Source of the DNA: Novosphingobium sp. JCM 18896
Lineage (GTDB): Bacteria > Pseudomonadota > Alphaproteobacteria > Sphingomonadales > Sphingomonadaceae
Reading direction: 5' to 3'
Assembly: GCF_025938095.1 (NCBI RefSeq)
Contig: NZ_JAPCZF010000001.1
Span: 992,001 to 1,056,000 of the forward strand
Length of the DNA: 64,000 bases
The notes below the pieces were generated by a model. The model did no database searches. It saw only the letters and a program-made list of their open reading frames with translations, and was not told the DNA's origin. Of this stretch, positions 1 through 10,232 are shown piece by piece (positions within the stretch are counted from its first letter, which is position 1; every line of letters starts with the position of its first letter). A program made the position numbers and the translations under genes.

Positions 1-948
1 GCCGCGATGTTCATCATGATGAACGCGGCGCGGCTCGGCGTCGGCATCCAGGGCCTGGCCCAGGCCGAGGCCGCCTATCAGAACGGCGCCCAGTACGCGC
101 GCGAACGCCGCCAGGGCCGCGCGCTGACCGGACCCGCCGAACCCGGCGCTCCGGCCGATACGCTGCTGGTCCATCCCGACGTGCGCCGCATGCTGATGGA
201 CGCCAAAGCCTTCACCGAGGGCATGCGCGCGCTGGCGCTTTGGTGCGGCCTGCTCGTCGACGTCGCGCACCAGGCGCCGAGCGAGGAGGAACGCGACGCG
301 GCCGACGATCTCGTCGGTCTGCTGACCCCCGTGATCAAGGGCTATGGCACCGACCGCGGCTTCGCCACGGCGGTCGACATGCAGCAGATCTGGGGTGGAC
401 ACGGCTATATCGTCGAGAACGGCATGGAGCAGTTCGTCCGCGATGCGCGCATCGCTATGATCTACGAAGGCGCCAACGGCGTCCAGGCGATGGACCTCGT
501 CGGCCGCAAGCTGGCGCTCAAGGGCGGCCGCGCGATCCAGGCCTTCTTCGCGCTAGTCGATGCCGAATGCGCGAGCGCCAAGGAGAACGAGAAGCTGGCC
601 GACGTGGCCACGCGGATCGAGAAGGCCAATGGCGAGCTCAAGGCCGCAACCATGTGGTTCCTGCAGAACGCCATGGCCAATCCCAACAACGCCGGCGCCG
701 GCGCGACGCCGTACATGCAGCTGACCGGGATCGTCGCGCTGGGCCTGATGTGGCTACGCATGGCCAAGGCTTCGACAGAATCCCTGGCCGCGGGCACCTC
801 GGATACGGCCTTCTACGAGGCCAAACTGACCACCGCGCGCTATTTCGCCGAGCGCTACGCTCCCGATGCCGGCGCGCTGCGTCGCAAGATCGAGGCGGGG
901 GCCGAGGCGCTGATGGCGCTGCCGGCGGAGGCTTTCGAAACCGCGTGA
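1..948 (+). CDS. Acyl-CoA dehydrogenase, C-terminal part (5' end outside window)
   Basis: The reading frame is open from the first base, so only the last 315 or so codons are visible. The segment MIYEGANGVQAMDLVGRK is the flavin-binding C-terminal signature of acyl-CoA dehydrogenases. The roughly 150 residues after it, ending in AFYEAKLTTARYFAERYAP, match the extra C-terminal domain of the long (about 590-600 residue) subgroup that includes DmdC-type 3-methylmercaptopropionyl-CoA dehydrogenases. The family oxidises an acyl-CoA to the enoyl-CoA with FAD in the cytoplasm. The substrate cannot be read from this fragment; the FAD and substrate base regions lie partly upstream. Confidence 0.88.
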   Translation, partial: AAMFIMMNAARLGVGIQGLAQAEAAYQNGAQYARERRQGRALTGPAEPGAPADTLLVHPDVRRMLMDAKAFTEGMRALALWCGLLVDVAHQAPSEEERDAADDLVGLLTPVIKGYGTDRGFATAVDMQQIWGGHGYIVENGMEQFVRDARIAMIYEGANGVQAMDLVGRKLALKGGRAIQAFFALVDAECASAKENEKLADVATRIEKANGELKAATMWFLQNAMANPNNAGAGATPYMQLTGIVALGLMWLRMAKASTESLAAGTSDTAFYEAKLTTARYFAERYAPDAGALRRKIEAGAEALMALPAEAFETA

Positions 949-964
949 AGGTCCGACCACGCCG

Positions 965-2614
965 ATGACCATCGCCCACGAGGTCAAGCTCGTCGTCTGG
1001 GATCTCGACGACACGTTCTGGCAGGGCACGCTCTCGGAGGAGGCGATCACCCCGATCGCCGCCAATTCCGAGCTCGTGCGCCTGCTGGCCTCGCGCGGGA
1101 TCGTTTCGTCGATCTGCTCGAAGAACGAAAAAAGCGCTGTAGAAATGCAGCTCAGAGCTTTGGATATATGGGATTATTTCGTTCTGCCCAGCGTCAGCTT
1201 TGCGGCCAAAGGACGCGCCATCGCCGAACTGGTCGAAGCGCTGCAGCTGCGTGCCGAGAATGTCATCTTCATCGACGACAATGCTTCGGTGCGCGCCGAG
1301 GCCGCCTTTGGCTGCCCGGGCCTGCAATGCCTGGCCAGCCCCGACGAACTGCGGGCGGCGCTCGATAGCCCGCATCTTCGGGGCAAGCCCGACCCGGACC
1401 TGACGCGCCTTGCCCAATATCGCGCGCTCTCCGATCGCTTCGATCGCCGCCAGAACCACGCGGCGGGCAACGAGGACTTCCTCCGCCAGAGCGAAATCCG
1501 CATCGAGATCGACTATGCGGTCGAGGAGCACCTCGATCGCGTGGTCGAAATGATCAACCGTTCGAACCAGCTCAACTTCACCAAACGGCGCCTGCCCGGC
1601 GCGGAAGCACGCGCCGAATTCGTCGCGGAGCTGAGCCGGTTCGGCTTCAAGGCCGGCGTGGTTCGCGCATCGGACAAGTACGGCGACTACGGCGTCGTCG
1701 GCTTCTTCATGACCCTCGCCACGCTCAAGACATACCGGCTCGAGCACTTCGTGTTCTCGTGTCGAATAATGAACATGGGGATTGAGCAATATGTCTATGA
1801 ATACCTGAAGAAACCCGAGATTGAAATTGCGGCACCGGTGGCCAATGGCCTGGCGGCATATCCGCGGGTCGACTGGATCGAATTCGGCTCGGCGGTACGA
1901 AGCGCCGACCATCTACGCGATCGCGAGATCGTGCTGATCGGCGGCTGCGACATGCTCCAGCTCTCGACCTATTGCGGCGGGCGCTCGCGCGAGTTCACCA
2001 ACCGCGAGCACCGTGGGATCATCAAGCGGCTCGACGATCCCTTTATCCTGCTCGACGACAGCGAAGCCGTCGCCGCGAGCCCCCTGCGCGGCGAGATCCC
2101 GGCCTTCGATTTCGAGGACCTGATCGAGCTGCGCGATGCCCTGGCGCAGGCTGATGCGGTGATCGTCTCGCTCTACCGCATGATGGAGATCAACTACTTC
2201 CGCGGACGCGACGGGCTGACCGTGCGGCTCGACGAGGATGCGGTGCGCGAGATCCTCGCGTCCGATCGCGGGCTCTGGTTCGTGCGCAATTTCGGCTTCG
2301 TCGAGTTCACCCACGAGCAGCGACAGGAACTGGTGCGGCTATCGCTGGCGCGGCTCGTCGAGATGACGCCTGCGGACTGCAGGGTGATCGTGCTGCTCGA
2401 GAACACGCGCAAGCTAGAGGCCAATCCCAACGAGAAGCGCCTGCGCGAAATCTACAACCAGTTCCTCATCGATCAGTCACAAGTCCTTGATCGAATGGAC
2501 TATATCGACGTCAACGTCGAAACCCACATCGATTGGCTGTTCGACGATGGATTCCACATGAGCCGCCAGGGCTACTTCGAGCTCGCCCAGGCCGTGCGTG
2601 CGCGGCTCGCCTGA
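965..2614 (+). CDS. FkbH-like HAD-IIIC / GNAT-like / SGNH-like fusion protein
   Basis: A 549-residue protein with three parts. Residues 1-140 are a HAD-IIIC domain: DLDDTFW starting at Asp13, SKNE near residue 51 and FIDDN at 102-106. Residues 150-310 resemble the acetyltransferase-like half of FkbH proteins. Residues 315-549 look SGNH-hydrolase-like, with IGGCDML at the start and DGFHMSRQGY near the end in the position of the GDSL DxxH block. FkbH proteins load glyceryl or related units onto carrier proteins in polyketide pathways, but no carrier protein or synthase is nearby, so the substrate is unknown. The gene follows the acyl-CoA dehydrogenase by 16 bases. Two patches (about 1115-1185 and 1755-1840) are AT-richer and use codons such as ATA that are rare here. 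Confidence 0.75.
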   Translation: MTIAHEVKLVVWDLDDTFWQGTLSEEAITPIAANSELVRLLASRGIVSSICSKNEKSAVEMQLRALDIWDYFVLPSVSFAAKGRAIAELVEALQLRAENVIFIDDNASVRAEAAFGCPGLQCLASPDELRAALDSPHLRGKPDPDLTRLAQYRALSDRFDRRQNHAAGNEDFLRQSEIRIEIDYAVEEHLDRVVEMINRSNQLNFTKRRLPGAEARAEFVAELSRFGFKAGVVRASDKYGDYGVVGFFMTLATLKTYRLEHFVFSCRIMNMGIEQYVYEYLKKPEIEIAAPVANGLAAYPRVDWIEFGSAVRSADHLRDREIVLIGGCDMLQLSTYCGGRSREFTNREHRGIIKRLDDPFILLDDSEAVAASPLRGEIPAFDFEDLIELRDALAQADAVIVSLYRMMEINYFRGRDGLTVRLDEDAVREILASDRGLWFVRNFGFVEFTHEQRQELVRLSLARLVEMTPADCRVIVLLENTRKLEANPNEKRLREIYNQFLIDQSQVLDRMDYIDVNVETHIDWLFDDGFHMSRQGYFELAQAVRARLA

Positions 2615-2791
2615 TCGACGGCATCGCCGTCCACGATTCGTAGGCTCTGACGACGAAGCGGGCAGCCTTGCGGGCGAGCCGAGCCCGACTTCCGACGCGC
2701 CCCGCCAGACCCACGCACCATCGCAAGCTGCATGGCAATCCGGCTCCGCTGCGCGAGAAGCGCGACGCGGGGATCAAGAAGGGACCTTCCG

Positions 2792-3070
2792 ATGCCATCG
2801 TTCATCAAGCTTTTCGCCGCGGCGCTCGCTCTGCCGCTGACCGCGGGTGTCGCCCAGGCGGTCGAACCGGCAAGCAGCCCCGACCACACCCATAGCGCGA
2901 CGTCGCAGCCCGCCGCCACGCTCGACACCAATGCCGATGGCAAGCCCGACGCCTGGGATCGCGATTCGAACGGCACGCCCGACGCTTGGGACACCAATGC
3001 CGACGGCAAGCCCGATCGCTACGACACCAACGGCGACGGCAAGCCCGATTCTACGACGCCCAATCGCTGA
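2792..3070 (+). CDS. Small secreted protein with DxNxDGxPD repeats
   Basis: A 92-residue protein. The ATG at 2792 is chosen because AAGAAGGGA lies just upstream and the product then begins with a standard signal peptide (MPSFIKLFAAALALPLTAG, cleavage after AQA). The mature part carries four back-to-back units of about 11-12 residues, DTNADGKPDAWD, DRDSNGTPDAWD, DTNADGKPDRYD and DTNGDGKPDS. They have the D-x-N/D-x-D/N-G-x-x-D layout of calcium-binding loops in thrombospondin type 3 and dockerin-like repeats. Calcium binding in the periplasm or outside the cell is an inference; no enzymatic domain is present. Confidence 0.7.
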   Translation: MPSFIKLFAAALALPLTAGVAQAVEPASSPDHTHSATSQPAATLDTNADGKPDAWDRDSNGTPDAWDTNADGKPDRYDTNGDGKPDSTTPNR

Positions 3071-3113
3071 TTGCGCGGCTCCGGTTTCGCGGGCTGGTCC
3101 TTCGCTCCAGGGA

Positions 3114-3815
3114 TCAGTCCGCGAATACCTCGTCGAACAGCGCGGTCATCGCTGCCCACGACTGGCGATCGGCGCTGGCATCGTAGGCGATAGCCGGAAT
3201 GCCGCGCGCATCGCTGCCCGGATCGGTGAAGCCGTGCTTGACCCCGCTGTAGGCGTGGAAGTGCCAGTTGGCGTCCGCGCGGTCCATTTCCTCCCAAAAG
3301 GCCATAACCTGCGCACGCGGCACCATCGGATCGGCGTCGCCATGGCAGACCAATAGCCGCGGCCTGATCGCGCCGGGCTCGGCTGGCCGGCCGGTTTCGA
3401 GCAAGCCGTGGAAGGTTGCGGCGACGCGCAGGTCCTGACCGTCGCGCGCCATTTCGAGCGCCGCCTGACCGCCCATGCAATAGCCGACTGCGCCCAGCGC
3501 CAGGCCCGCCGCCGCGGGATACGCCGACAAGGTCGCCACCGCGGCGGCGAGGCGCGCGCGATAGCGATCGGTGTCGGCGCGCAGGTCCTTGGCGAGGGCC
3601 GGCCAGTCGCCCTCGGCCACGCCGTAAAAGTCGGCGATCAGCACAAGATAGCCGAGTTCGGCCAGCATCCGCGCGCGGCGCTCGGCGGCCGGGGTGACAT
3701 TGGCGATCGTCGGGTAAAGGACGATCGCCGCACGCGGCGCTGCAACGGGCCGCGCCAACCATCCGGTCAGCGCGGTCTGACCATGGGCATAGTCTACGCG
3801 TTCGAGCGAAGTCAT
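3114..3815 (-). CDS. Dienelactone hydrolase family protein
   Basis: A 233-residue alpha/beta hydrolase of the usual dienelactone hydrolase size. The nucleophile elbow is GYCMGG with Cys113, the acid is Asp160 or Asp162 in CHGDADP, and the base is His194 in KHGFTDP. This is the Cys-Asp-His triad typical of the family. There is no signal peptide, so it is cytoplasmic. It starts 13 bases after the cysK stop and is probably the last gene of the leftward MFS-cysK unit. A role in haloaromatic breakdown is not supported, since no other such genes are near; the family also includes general esterases. Confidence 0.85.
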   Translation of the reverse strand: MTSLERVDYAHGQTALTGWLARPVAAPRAAIVLYPTIANVTPAAERRARMLAELGYLVLIADFYGVAEGDWPALAKDLRADTDRYRARLAAAVATLSAYPAAAGLALGAVGYCMGGQAALEMARDGQDLRVAATFHGLLETGRPAEPGAIRPRLLVCHGDADPMVPRAQVMAFWEEMDRADANWHFHAYSGVKHGFTDPGSDARGIPAIAYDASADRQSWAAMTALFDEVFAD

Positions 3816-3827
3816 GCCGACAAGTCC

Positions 3828-4741
<914 letters not shown>

Positions 4742-4745
<4 letters not shown>

Positions 4746-6010
4746 GGTGCGGGGTCCCTTTGGCGATATTGGGGTGCGAAAGTTCGGGCCCGGGCCAGCT
4801 CTGGAAAGAGGAAGGCCCATGCGAGTGTGATCACTATCGCACCGACTCCGCCGAAGACAACCGCTCCCGTCGCACCGAGCAGCGCCGCGGCGACACCCGA
4901 CTGCATTTCGCCGAGTTCGTTCGATGCCGAAATGGCCAGGCCCGAGATCGCCGAGACGCGCCCGCGCACCGCGTCGGGTGTGTTGAGCTGGACCAGGCTC
5001 GAGCGCACGAAGACCGAAACCATGTCGGCCGCGCCATAGGCCGCGAGGCACAGCAGCGAGAGCGGGAACCAGCGCGACAGGCCGAACGCCACGGTCGCCG
5101 CGCCATAGGCAGCGACGGCCCAGAGCATCTTGGCGCCGACATTGCGCGACAGCGGCTTCCACGACAGCCATAGCGCGACAAGCGCGGCGCCGGCGGCAGG
5201 GGCGGCGCGCATCTGGCCGAGGCCTTCAGGGCCGACATGGAGGATGTCGCGCGCGAAGACCGGCAGCAATGCCGTGGCGCCACCGAGCAGCACGGCGAAC
5301 AGATCGAGCGTGACGCAACCGAGCAGGAAGCGCTCGTTCCAGACGAAGCGGAAGCCGTCGAGGATCTGGCGGAACGGATTGACCCCGCGGTTGCTCGCGG
5401 CGGGCGGCAGGCGCCGGATCATCGACAGAAGCACGCAGGCGCAGGCGAGCAAGGTCGCCGAGACGCAATAGGGCGCGGCCGGGTGCGAGGCGAACAGAAA
5501 GCCGCCCATCGCCGGGCCGACGATCGTCCCTGCCTGCATCGCGATCGAATTGAACGCGATCGCGCGCGGGATCAGTTCGGGAGGGACGATGTTGGGTGCG
5601 ATCGAACTGATCGCCGGACCGACGAAGACCCGCGCGGAACCGTGCATCGCGGCCATGACGAAAAGCAGCGGCAGGCTCAGCAGGCCGAAAGCCGTGGTCA
5701 GCGCGAGCAGGACGGCGATCAGCAAGTCGATACCGAGCGCGACCGCGCCGACATAGCGGCGATCGAAGCGGTCAGCGGCGACACCCGCGATCGGGGTCAG
5801 CAGCGCCAGCGGGACGAATTGCGCGAGACCTAGCGCTCCCAGCAGGAAGGCGGCATCGGCGATCGACATCCCGTAGGTGCCGCGCGCGAGGTCGTAGAGC
5901 TGGTAGCCGATGACGACGACCATCGACGAAGTCGCCAGGACGGAGGCGAAACGCGTCAGCCAGAAGAACCGGTAGTCGCGGATTTGCAGGGGGGAGGTGG
6001 GCGCAGTCAC
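4742..6010 (-). CDS. MFS transporter, EntS/MFS_3-like
   Basis: A membrane protein of about 422 residues with roughly 12 hydrophobic segments. The N-terminus, [15 protein letters not shown], is typical of the exporter branch of the major facilitator superfamily that includes enterobactin exporter EntS. The GTG at 6010 is preferred because it puts this stretch close to the start; a TTG at 6046 would add 12 arginine-rich residues. The 3' end overlaps cysK by 4 bases. Coupling an exporter to cysteine synthase raises the possibility that it exports cysteine or a precursor, but this is inference only. Confidence 0.8.
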
Positions 6011-6082
6011 CGCGCCCGCATGACAGCGGGCACGGGGTCTTGCCAATAAGAAGAACCAATCAGTCCTAGAAGGATTGCTTTA

Positions 6083-6105
6083 CGATTGGGCGCTCCGCCC
6101 GATCG
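6083..6105 (-). terminator. Hairpin between PilZ gene and MFS gene
   Basis: A 10-base-pair stem with one G-T pair and a 3-base loop (arms 6083-6092 and 6096-6105) lies just past the PilZ stop codon. There is no run of T after it on the minus strand, so it may be a weak or factor-dependent terminator, or an mRNA end stabiliser. Confidence 0.35.
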
Positions 6106-6114
6106 GTGTGCGCT

Positions 6115-6453
6115 TCAGCGCGCCGCGCGCAGGCGCGGGTTGGGCTGCAGCGCGTCGATCAGCTTGGTGAAGTCGTCGAGGCGGATGATCCGCTCGAACT
6201 GGAAGCCAGCGCGCTCTTCGGTCAACCAGATCAGGTGAGCCTCGATCCGGCCGATGACGGGCAGGCGGATGACCACGCGATCGCCGCGCGTCAGCGGGCT
6301 CTGCCCCGTCGCCATGAAACCGTGCGCCGAAATGTTCGCGATGTGCAGATGCACGTCGCCGAGTTGGCGATGTTCACCGATGACCGGCTGTTCGACCGGA
6401 TGCCGCATCGCGCGGCGCATGTCGGTGACGGAAAGCTGAGCTCCTGCGCCCAT
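6115..6453 (-). CDS. PilZ domain protein
   Basis: A 112-residue single-domain protein. It has the cyclic-di-GMP binding features of PilZ: an arginine pair RR at residues 13-14 near the N-terminus and the NxSxxG box (NISAHG, 40-45). It is expected to act as a small cytoplasmic c-di-GMP receptor. It lies 106 bases downstream of tyrS on the same strand. A second PilZ protein of similar size is at 54978-55307. The process it controls is not indicated by neighbours. Confidence 0.82.
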   Translation of the reverse strand: MGAGAQLSVTDMRRAMRHPVEQPVIGEHRQLGDVHLHIANISAHGFMATGQSPLTRGDRVVIRLPVIGRIEAHLIWLTEERAGFQFERIIRLDDFTKLIDALQPNPRLRAAR

Positions 6454-6559
6454 CTCGTACTAATCCCTTGAAGTGATCGAGGGACCTCTATGAAGGGGAA
6501 AGGCAAAGATTGGGTAAACCGGCAAAGACCTGCCGGCAGGAATTTGCCGCTTTTTGCCG

Positions 6560-7789
6560 TTATGCCGAGCGCAGGACGCCGTGCTTTTTCTTGCCCGAAG
6601 ACAGTCGAATTTCCCCACAATCACCTGAAATCATGTGATTTTCATCGGAGATGGCGACCCCTTCGAGCTTGGCACCGCCACCCGCGACCAGGCGCTTGGC
6701 TTCGCCACGGCTCGCCGCAAACCCGATACCGACCAACGCATCGACGATCGTAACGCCTTCGGCCGGAACGGTGAATTCGGGGAGGTTTTCGCCGATCCCA
6801 CCGCCCGCGAAGGTCGCCGAGGCGGTCGCTTCGGCGGTCTTTGCCGCTTCCTCGCCGCGACACAGCCGCGTGATCTCGTTGGCGAGCACGACCTTGGCCG
6901 CGTTGATCTCGCTGCCCTGGAGGGCTTCGAGACGCACGACCTCGTCGATCGGCAGGTCGGTGAACAGCCGCAAGAACTTGCCGACGTCGCGATCGTCGCA
7001 ATTGCGCCAGTACTGCCAGAAGTCCCAGGCCGGCAGCGAATCCTCGTTGAGCCAGACCGCACCCGCGGCGGTCTTGCCCATCTTGGCACCATCGGCCGTG
7101 GTCAGCAACGGCGTGGTCAGGCCGAACAGTTCGGTCTGGTCCATGCGGCGGCCGAGTTCGACGCCGTTGACGATGTTACCCCACTGGTCCGATCCACCCA
7201 TCTGCAGCCGCGCGCCGGCGGTCTTCGCGAGGTGGCGGAAATCGTAGCCCTGGAGGATCATGTAGTTGAATTCGAGGAAAGTCATCGGCTGCTCGCGCTC
7301 GAGCCGCAGCTTGACCGAATCGAAGGTCAGCATCCGGTTGACCGTGAAATGCGTGCCCACTTCCTGGAGCAGCTCGATGTAGCCGAGCTTGCCCAGCCAG
7401 TCGTGGTTGTTGACCATGACCGCGTCGGTCGGGCCGTCACCGAACTTGAGTAGGCGCGAGAAGATCGTGCGGATCGAGGCGATGTTGGCCTCGATCGTCT
7501 CATCGTTGAGCATCTTGCGGCTCTCGTCGCGCCCCGTCGGATCGCCGATCCGCGTGGTGCCGCCGCCCATCAGCACGATCGGCTTGTGCCCGGTCTGCTG
7601 GAGCCGACGCAGCATCATGATCTGCACGAGGCTGCCGATATGCAGCGAGGGTGCCGTCGCGTCGAAGCCGATATAGCCGGGCACGATCTGCTTGGCCGCC
7701 AGCGCATCGAGGCCCGCGGCATCGGTCTGCTGGTGGATGTAACCGCGCTCTTCGAGCAGGCGGAGCAGGTCGGACTGGAATTGCGTCAT
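6560..7789 (-). CDS. tyrS: Tyrosine--tRNA ligase
   Basis: A 409-residue class I aminoacyl-tRNA synthetase charging tRNA-Tyr. The HIGH signature appears as HIGS at residues 50-53. The KMSKS equivalent is KMGKT near residue 230. The last 65 residues form the S4-type RNA-binding domain ([20 protein letters not shown]). Length and start are normal for the bacterial enzyme. No T-box or other leader RNA is visible upstream, where a 23-bp inverted repeat sits instead. Confidence 0.96.
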   Translation of the reverse strand: MTQFQSDLLRLLEERGYIHQQTDAAGLDALAAKQIVPGYIGFDATAPSLHIGSLVQIMMLRRLQQTGHKPIVLMGGGTTRIGDPTGRDESRKMLNDETIEANIASIRTIFSRLLKFGDGPTDAVMVNNHDWLGKLGYIELLQEVGTHFTVNRMLTFDSVKLRLEREQPMTFLEFNYMILQGYDFRHLAKTAGARLQMGGSDQWGNIVNGVELGRRMDQTELFGLTTPLLTTADGAKMGKTAAGAVWLNEDSLPAWDFWQYWRNCDDRDVGKFLRLFTDLPIDEVVRLEALQGSEINAAKVVLANEITRLCRGEEAAKTAEATASATFAGGGIGENLPEFTVPAEGVTIVDALVGIGFAASRGEAKRLVAGGGAKLEGVAISDENHMISGDCGEIRLSSGKKKHGVLRSA

Positions 7790-7866
7790 GATGGCCTCGT
7801 TTCGGGAAGCGCGCGCCTAGCACGGCGAAGCGCGCTTGGGAACGCGGTGGTGCGCGGGAGAAAAAG

Positions 7867-7950
7867 CAGCCCTTCGACAAGCTCAGGGTAAGCGGTGGAA
7901 GAGAAAGTGTTCCTTATAAACCCGCTCACCCTGAGCTTGTCGAAGGGCTG
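7867..7950. repeat. Perfect 23-bp inverted repeat (CCCTTCGACAAGCTCAGGG type)
   Basis: Arms at 7867-7889 and 7928-7950 are exact reverse complements with a 38-base spacer. The core CCCTTCGACAAGCTCAGGG is familiar as an abundant intergenic repeat in sphingomonad genomes (from memory). It lies in the 258-base gap between the tyrS start and the GIY-YIG gene; nothing else was recognised in that gap. Confidence 0.8.
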
Positions 7951-8047
7951 CCCTGAACCTTGCCGTAAGCCCAGGTCTTCCGCGAGATGCGTCCATTCCG
8001 GGCCATCCCGAGATTGTCGCTGGCGGAACCGGCCGTAGTTTCGGTCC

Positions 8048-8350
8048 ATGACCTTCTGGGCCTATATGCTCCACTGCCGCGGCGGGTATTTCTACGTCGG
8101 TCACACCGATGATCTCGAACGCCGCATCGCCGAGCACAAGGCGGGCACGCTCCCCGGCTTCACTGCCGATCATCAGCCGGTTCAATATGTGTGGTCGCAG
8201 GAATTCGTGACGCGCGATGAAGCCAAATCTGCGGAAAAGCAGATCAAGGGATGGTCGCGCGCGAAGAAAATCGCGTTAATCCGAGGCGATTGGGCGCGAA
8301 TCTCCGTTCTGGCGAAGGGGAAGCGCGGCGATCCCACTCAAACGGAATAG
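8048..8350 (+). CDS. GIY-YIG domain protein
   Basis: A 100-residue protein consisting of one GIY-YIG nuclease-like domain. The two hallmark strands read AYML (5-8) and FYVG (15-18), followed by Arg25 in DLERRIAEH and a conserved Glu in SAEKQIKGW. Family members are small stand-alone proteins similar to YhbQ/UPF0213, with suspected DNA-nicking activity but mostly unknown roles. It is separated from the next gene by 7 bases and may share its transcript. Confidence 0.85.
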   Translation: MTFWAYMLHCRGGYFYVGHTDDLERRIAEHKAGTLPGFTADHQPVQYVWSQEFVTRDEAKSAEKQIKGWSRAKKIALIRGDWARISVLAKGKRGDPTQTE

Positions 8351-8357
8351 AACACGC

Positions 8358-8903
8358 ATGCTGGTCCATCAGACGGTTTCCCTGGTCCCCCATCCCGATC
8401 ATCCGCCGCGCGGCGTGCAGAGCATCGACGTGCGCTGGCTCGAGACGCGCAAGGGCGTCTTCGTGCTGCGCTGGGTGATCAAGGGGGTGGAGGCGCTGGC
8501 CGTGCCGGCCTTCGCGGGCAAAGGCCGCGGCGACGACTTGTGGCAGACGACTTGCGGCGAACTGTTTCTAAAGGACCGTGACGGCCCCGGCTACCGCGAG
8601 TTCAACTTCTCGCCCTCCGAGCGTTGGGCCGCCTATCACTTTGAAAACTATCGCGACGGCCGGACCGACGCGGACGTACCCCCCCCCGAGGTCACCAGTG
8701 AGGGTGGGCAGTTCCTGTTCGTGCTGACCGCGCTCCTAGATCCCGCGCTGCTCGAAGGCAGCGACCGGGCCGGGATCTCGGCCGTGATCGAGGAGAAGGA
8801 CGGCACCAAGTCGTTCTGGGCGATCGCCCACGCGCCGGGCGCACCCGATTTTCACAACCCGGCTTGCTTCGCTCTGCCGCTTGCGGCACCCGCAGACGCA
8901 TGA
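8358..8903 (+). CDS. DOMON-like domain protein
   Basis: A 181-residue soluble protein without a signal peptide. Its beta-rich pattern (LRWVIKGVEAL, LWQTTCGELFLKD, YREFNFSPSERWAAYHF) matches the DOMON-like family annotated as MurB-like in sphingomonads. DOMON domains bind haem or sugars. The stop overlaps the namZ start in an ATGA junction, so it is probably co-translated with a muramidase. A muropeptide or sugar ligand is therefore plausible but unproven. Confidence 0.68.
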   Translation: MLVHQTVSLVPHPDHPPRGVQSIDVRWLETRKGVFVLRWVIKGVEALAVPAFAGKGRGDDLWQTTCGELFLKDRDGPGYREFNFSPSERWAAYHFENYRDGRTDADVPPPEVTSEGGQFLFVLTALLDPALLEGSDRAGISAVIEEKDGTKSFWAIAHAPGAPDFHNPACFALPLAAPADA

Positions 8904-10102
8904 AATCCGGTATCGATTGCCTGCTGGCGGACCCGAACCTGCGCAAGCCGCTTGCCGGCAAGCGCGTCGCGCTGATCGCGCATCCCGCCTCGCTGACCGA
9001 GGGGCTGGTCCATTCGCTCGACGCTCTGGCGGTCTGTCCGGGCGTCAGGCTGACCGCAGCCTTCGGTCCGCAGCACGGGCTCAAGGGCGATAAGCAGGAC
9101 AACATGGTCGAGACCGGCGACGAGATCGATCCGGTCTACGGGATTCCCGTGTTCAGCCTCTACGGCGAGGTCCGCCGCCCCAGCGCGGCGATGATGGACA
9201 CCGCCGACGTGTTCCTGTTCGACCTCCAGGATCTCGGCTGCCGTATCTACACCTTCGTCACGACCTTGCTCTACCTGCTCGAAGCCGCCAGCGGCACGGG
9301 CAAGGCGGTCTGGGTGCTCGACCGGCCCAATCCCGCCGGGCGGCCGATCGAGGGCACGACCCTGCTGCCGGGACAGGAGAGCTTCGTCGGCGCCGGGCCG
9401 ATGCCGATGCGTCACGGGCTGACCTTGGGCGAGATGGGGCGCTGGTTCGTCGATCACTTCAAGCTCGATGTCGACTACCGCGTGATTGCGATGGAAGGCT
9501 GGCAGCCCGACACGGCTCCCGGCTTCGGCTGGCCCGAGGAGCGGCTGTGGATCAACCCGAGCCCCAACGCCGCCAATCTCAACATGGCGCGTGCCTATGC
9601 CGGCACGGTCATGCTCGAAGGCACGACCCTGAGCGAAGGCCGCGGCACGACGCGTCCGCTCGAAGTTCTGTTCGGCGCGCCCGATGTCGATGCCAAGGCC
9701 GTGCTCGCCGAGATGCAGCGTGTGGCACCCGACTGGCTGGCCGGCGCGGCGATCCGGGAATGCTGGTTCGAGCCGACGTTCCACAAGCATGCCAAGACCT
9801 TGTGCAACGGCCTTATGATCCATGCGGAAGGTGGCTTCTACGATCACCAGGCCTTCCGCCCCTGGCGATTGCAGGCGCTGGCCTTCAAGGCAATCCGCAA
9901 CCTCGCGCCCGACTATCCGATCTGGCGCGACTTCCCCTACGAGTACGAATTTGAGCGGCTGGCCATCGACGTGATCAACGGCGGTCCGGCTCTGCGCGAA
10001 TGGGTCGACGATCGGGCGGCCTTGCCGGGCGATCTCGATGCGCTGGCGGGTAAGGACGAGGCCCAGTGGGCTGAGGAGATCCGGCCGCTTTTGCTGTACT
10101 GA
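8900..10102 (+). CDS. namZ: Exo-beta-N-acetylmuramidase NamZ family (DUF1343)
   Basis: A 400-residue protein starting at the ATG that overlaps the previous stop. It shows the DUF1343/GH171 pattern: GKRVALIAHPASLT near the N-terminus, FGPQHGLKG, DLQDLGCRIYTFV and WVLDRPNPAGR. Characterised NamZ releases terminal N-acetylmuramic acid from cell-wall fragments and is usually secreted. Here no signal peptide is present, so it would act in the cytoplasm on imported muropeptides. The overlapping DOMON gene and the convergent Amj gene put it in a cell-wall context. Confidence 0.82.
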   Translation: MKSGIDCLLADPNLRKPLAGKRVALIAHPASLTEGLVHSLDALAVCPGVRLTAAFGPQHGLKGDKQDNMVETGDEIDPVYGIPVFSLYGEVRRPSAAMMDTADVFLFDLQDLGCRIYTFVTTLLYLLEAASGTGKAVWVLDRPNPAGRPIEGTTLLPGQESFVGAGPMPMRHGLTLGEMGRWFVDHFKLDVDYRVIAMEGWQPDTAPGFGWPEERLWINPSPNAANLNMARAYAGTVMLEGTTLSEGRGTTRPLEVLFGAPDVDAKAVLAEMQRVAPDWLAGAAIRECWFEPTFHKHAKTLCNGLMIHAEGGFYDHQAFRPWRLQALAFKAIRNLAPDYPIWRDFPYEYEFERLAIDVINGGPALREWVDDRAALPGDLDALAGKDEAQWAEEIRPLLLY

Positions 10103-10120
10103 GCCCGAGCCCTACTTTTT

Positions 10121-10207
10121 CCGTCGCCCCTGCGCCAGGGGCCCAGCCAAGCTCTCGCTCTGCTGAAGGCACGGTCAGTTAGGTCCCTGCCTTCGCAGGG
10201 GCGACGG
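10121..10207. repeat. Inverted repeat, 13-bp arms
   Basis: Arms at 10121-10133 and 10195-10207 are perfect reverse complements. The right arm belongs to a larger palindromic GGTCCCTGCCTTCGCAGGG unit. It lies between the convergent ends of namZ and amj, where it could end both transcripts. This resembles REP-like elements scattered in sphingomonads. Confidence 0.65.
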
Positions 10208-10232
10208 AGAGATTGCAGCACGCAACAGATAC

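Noticed and set aside
7786..8185. Two minus-strand frames overlapping the repeat and the GIY-YIG gene
   Set aside because: One is read through the inverted repeat, the other is antisense to a clear GIY-YIG protein.
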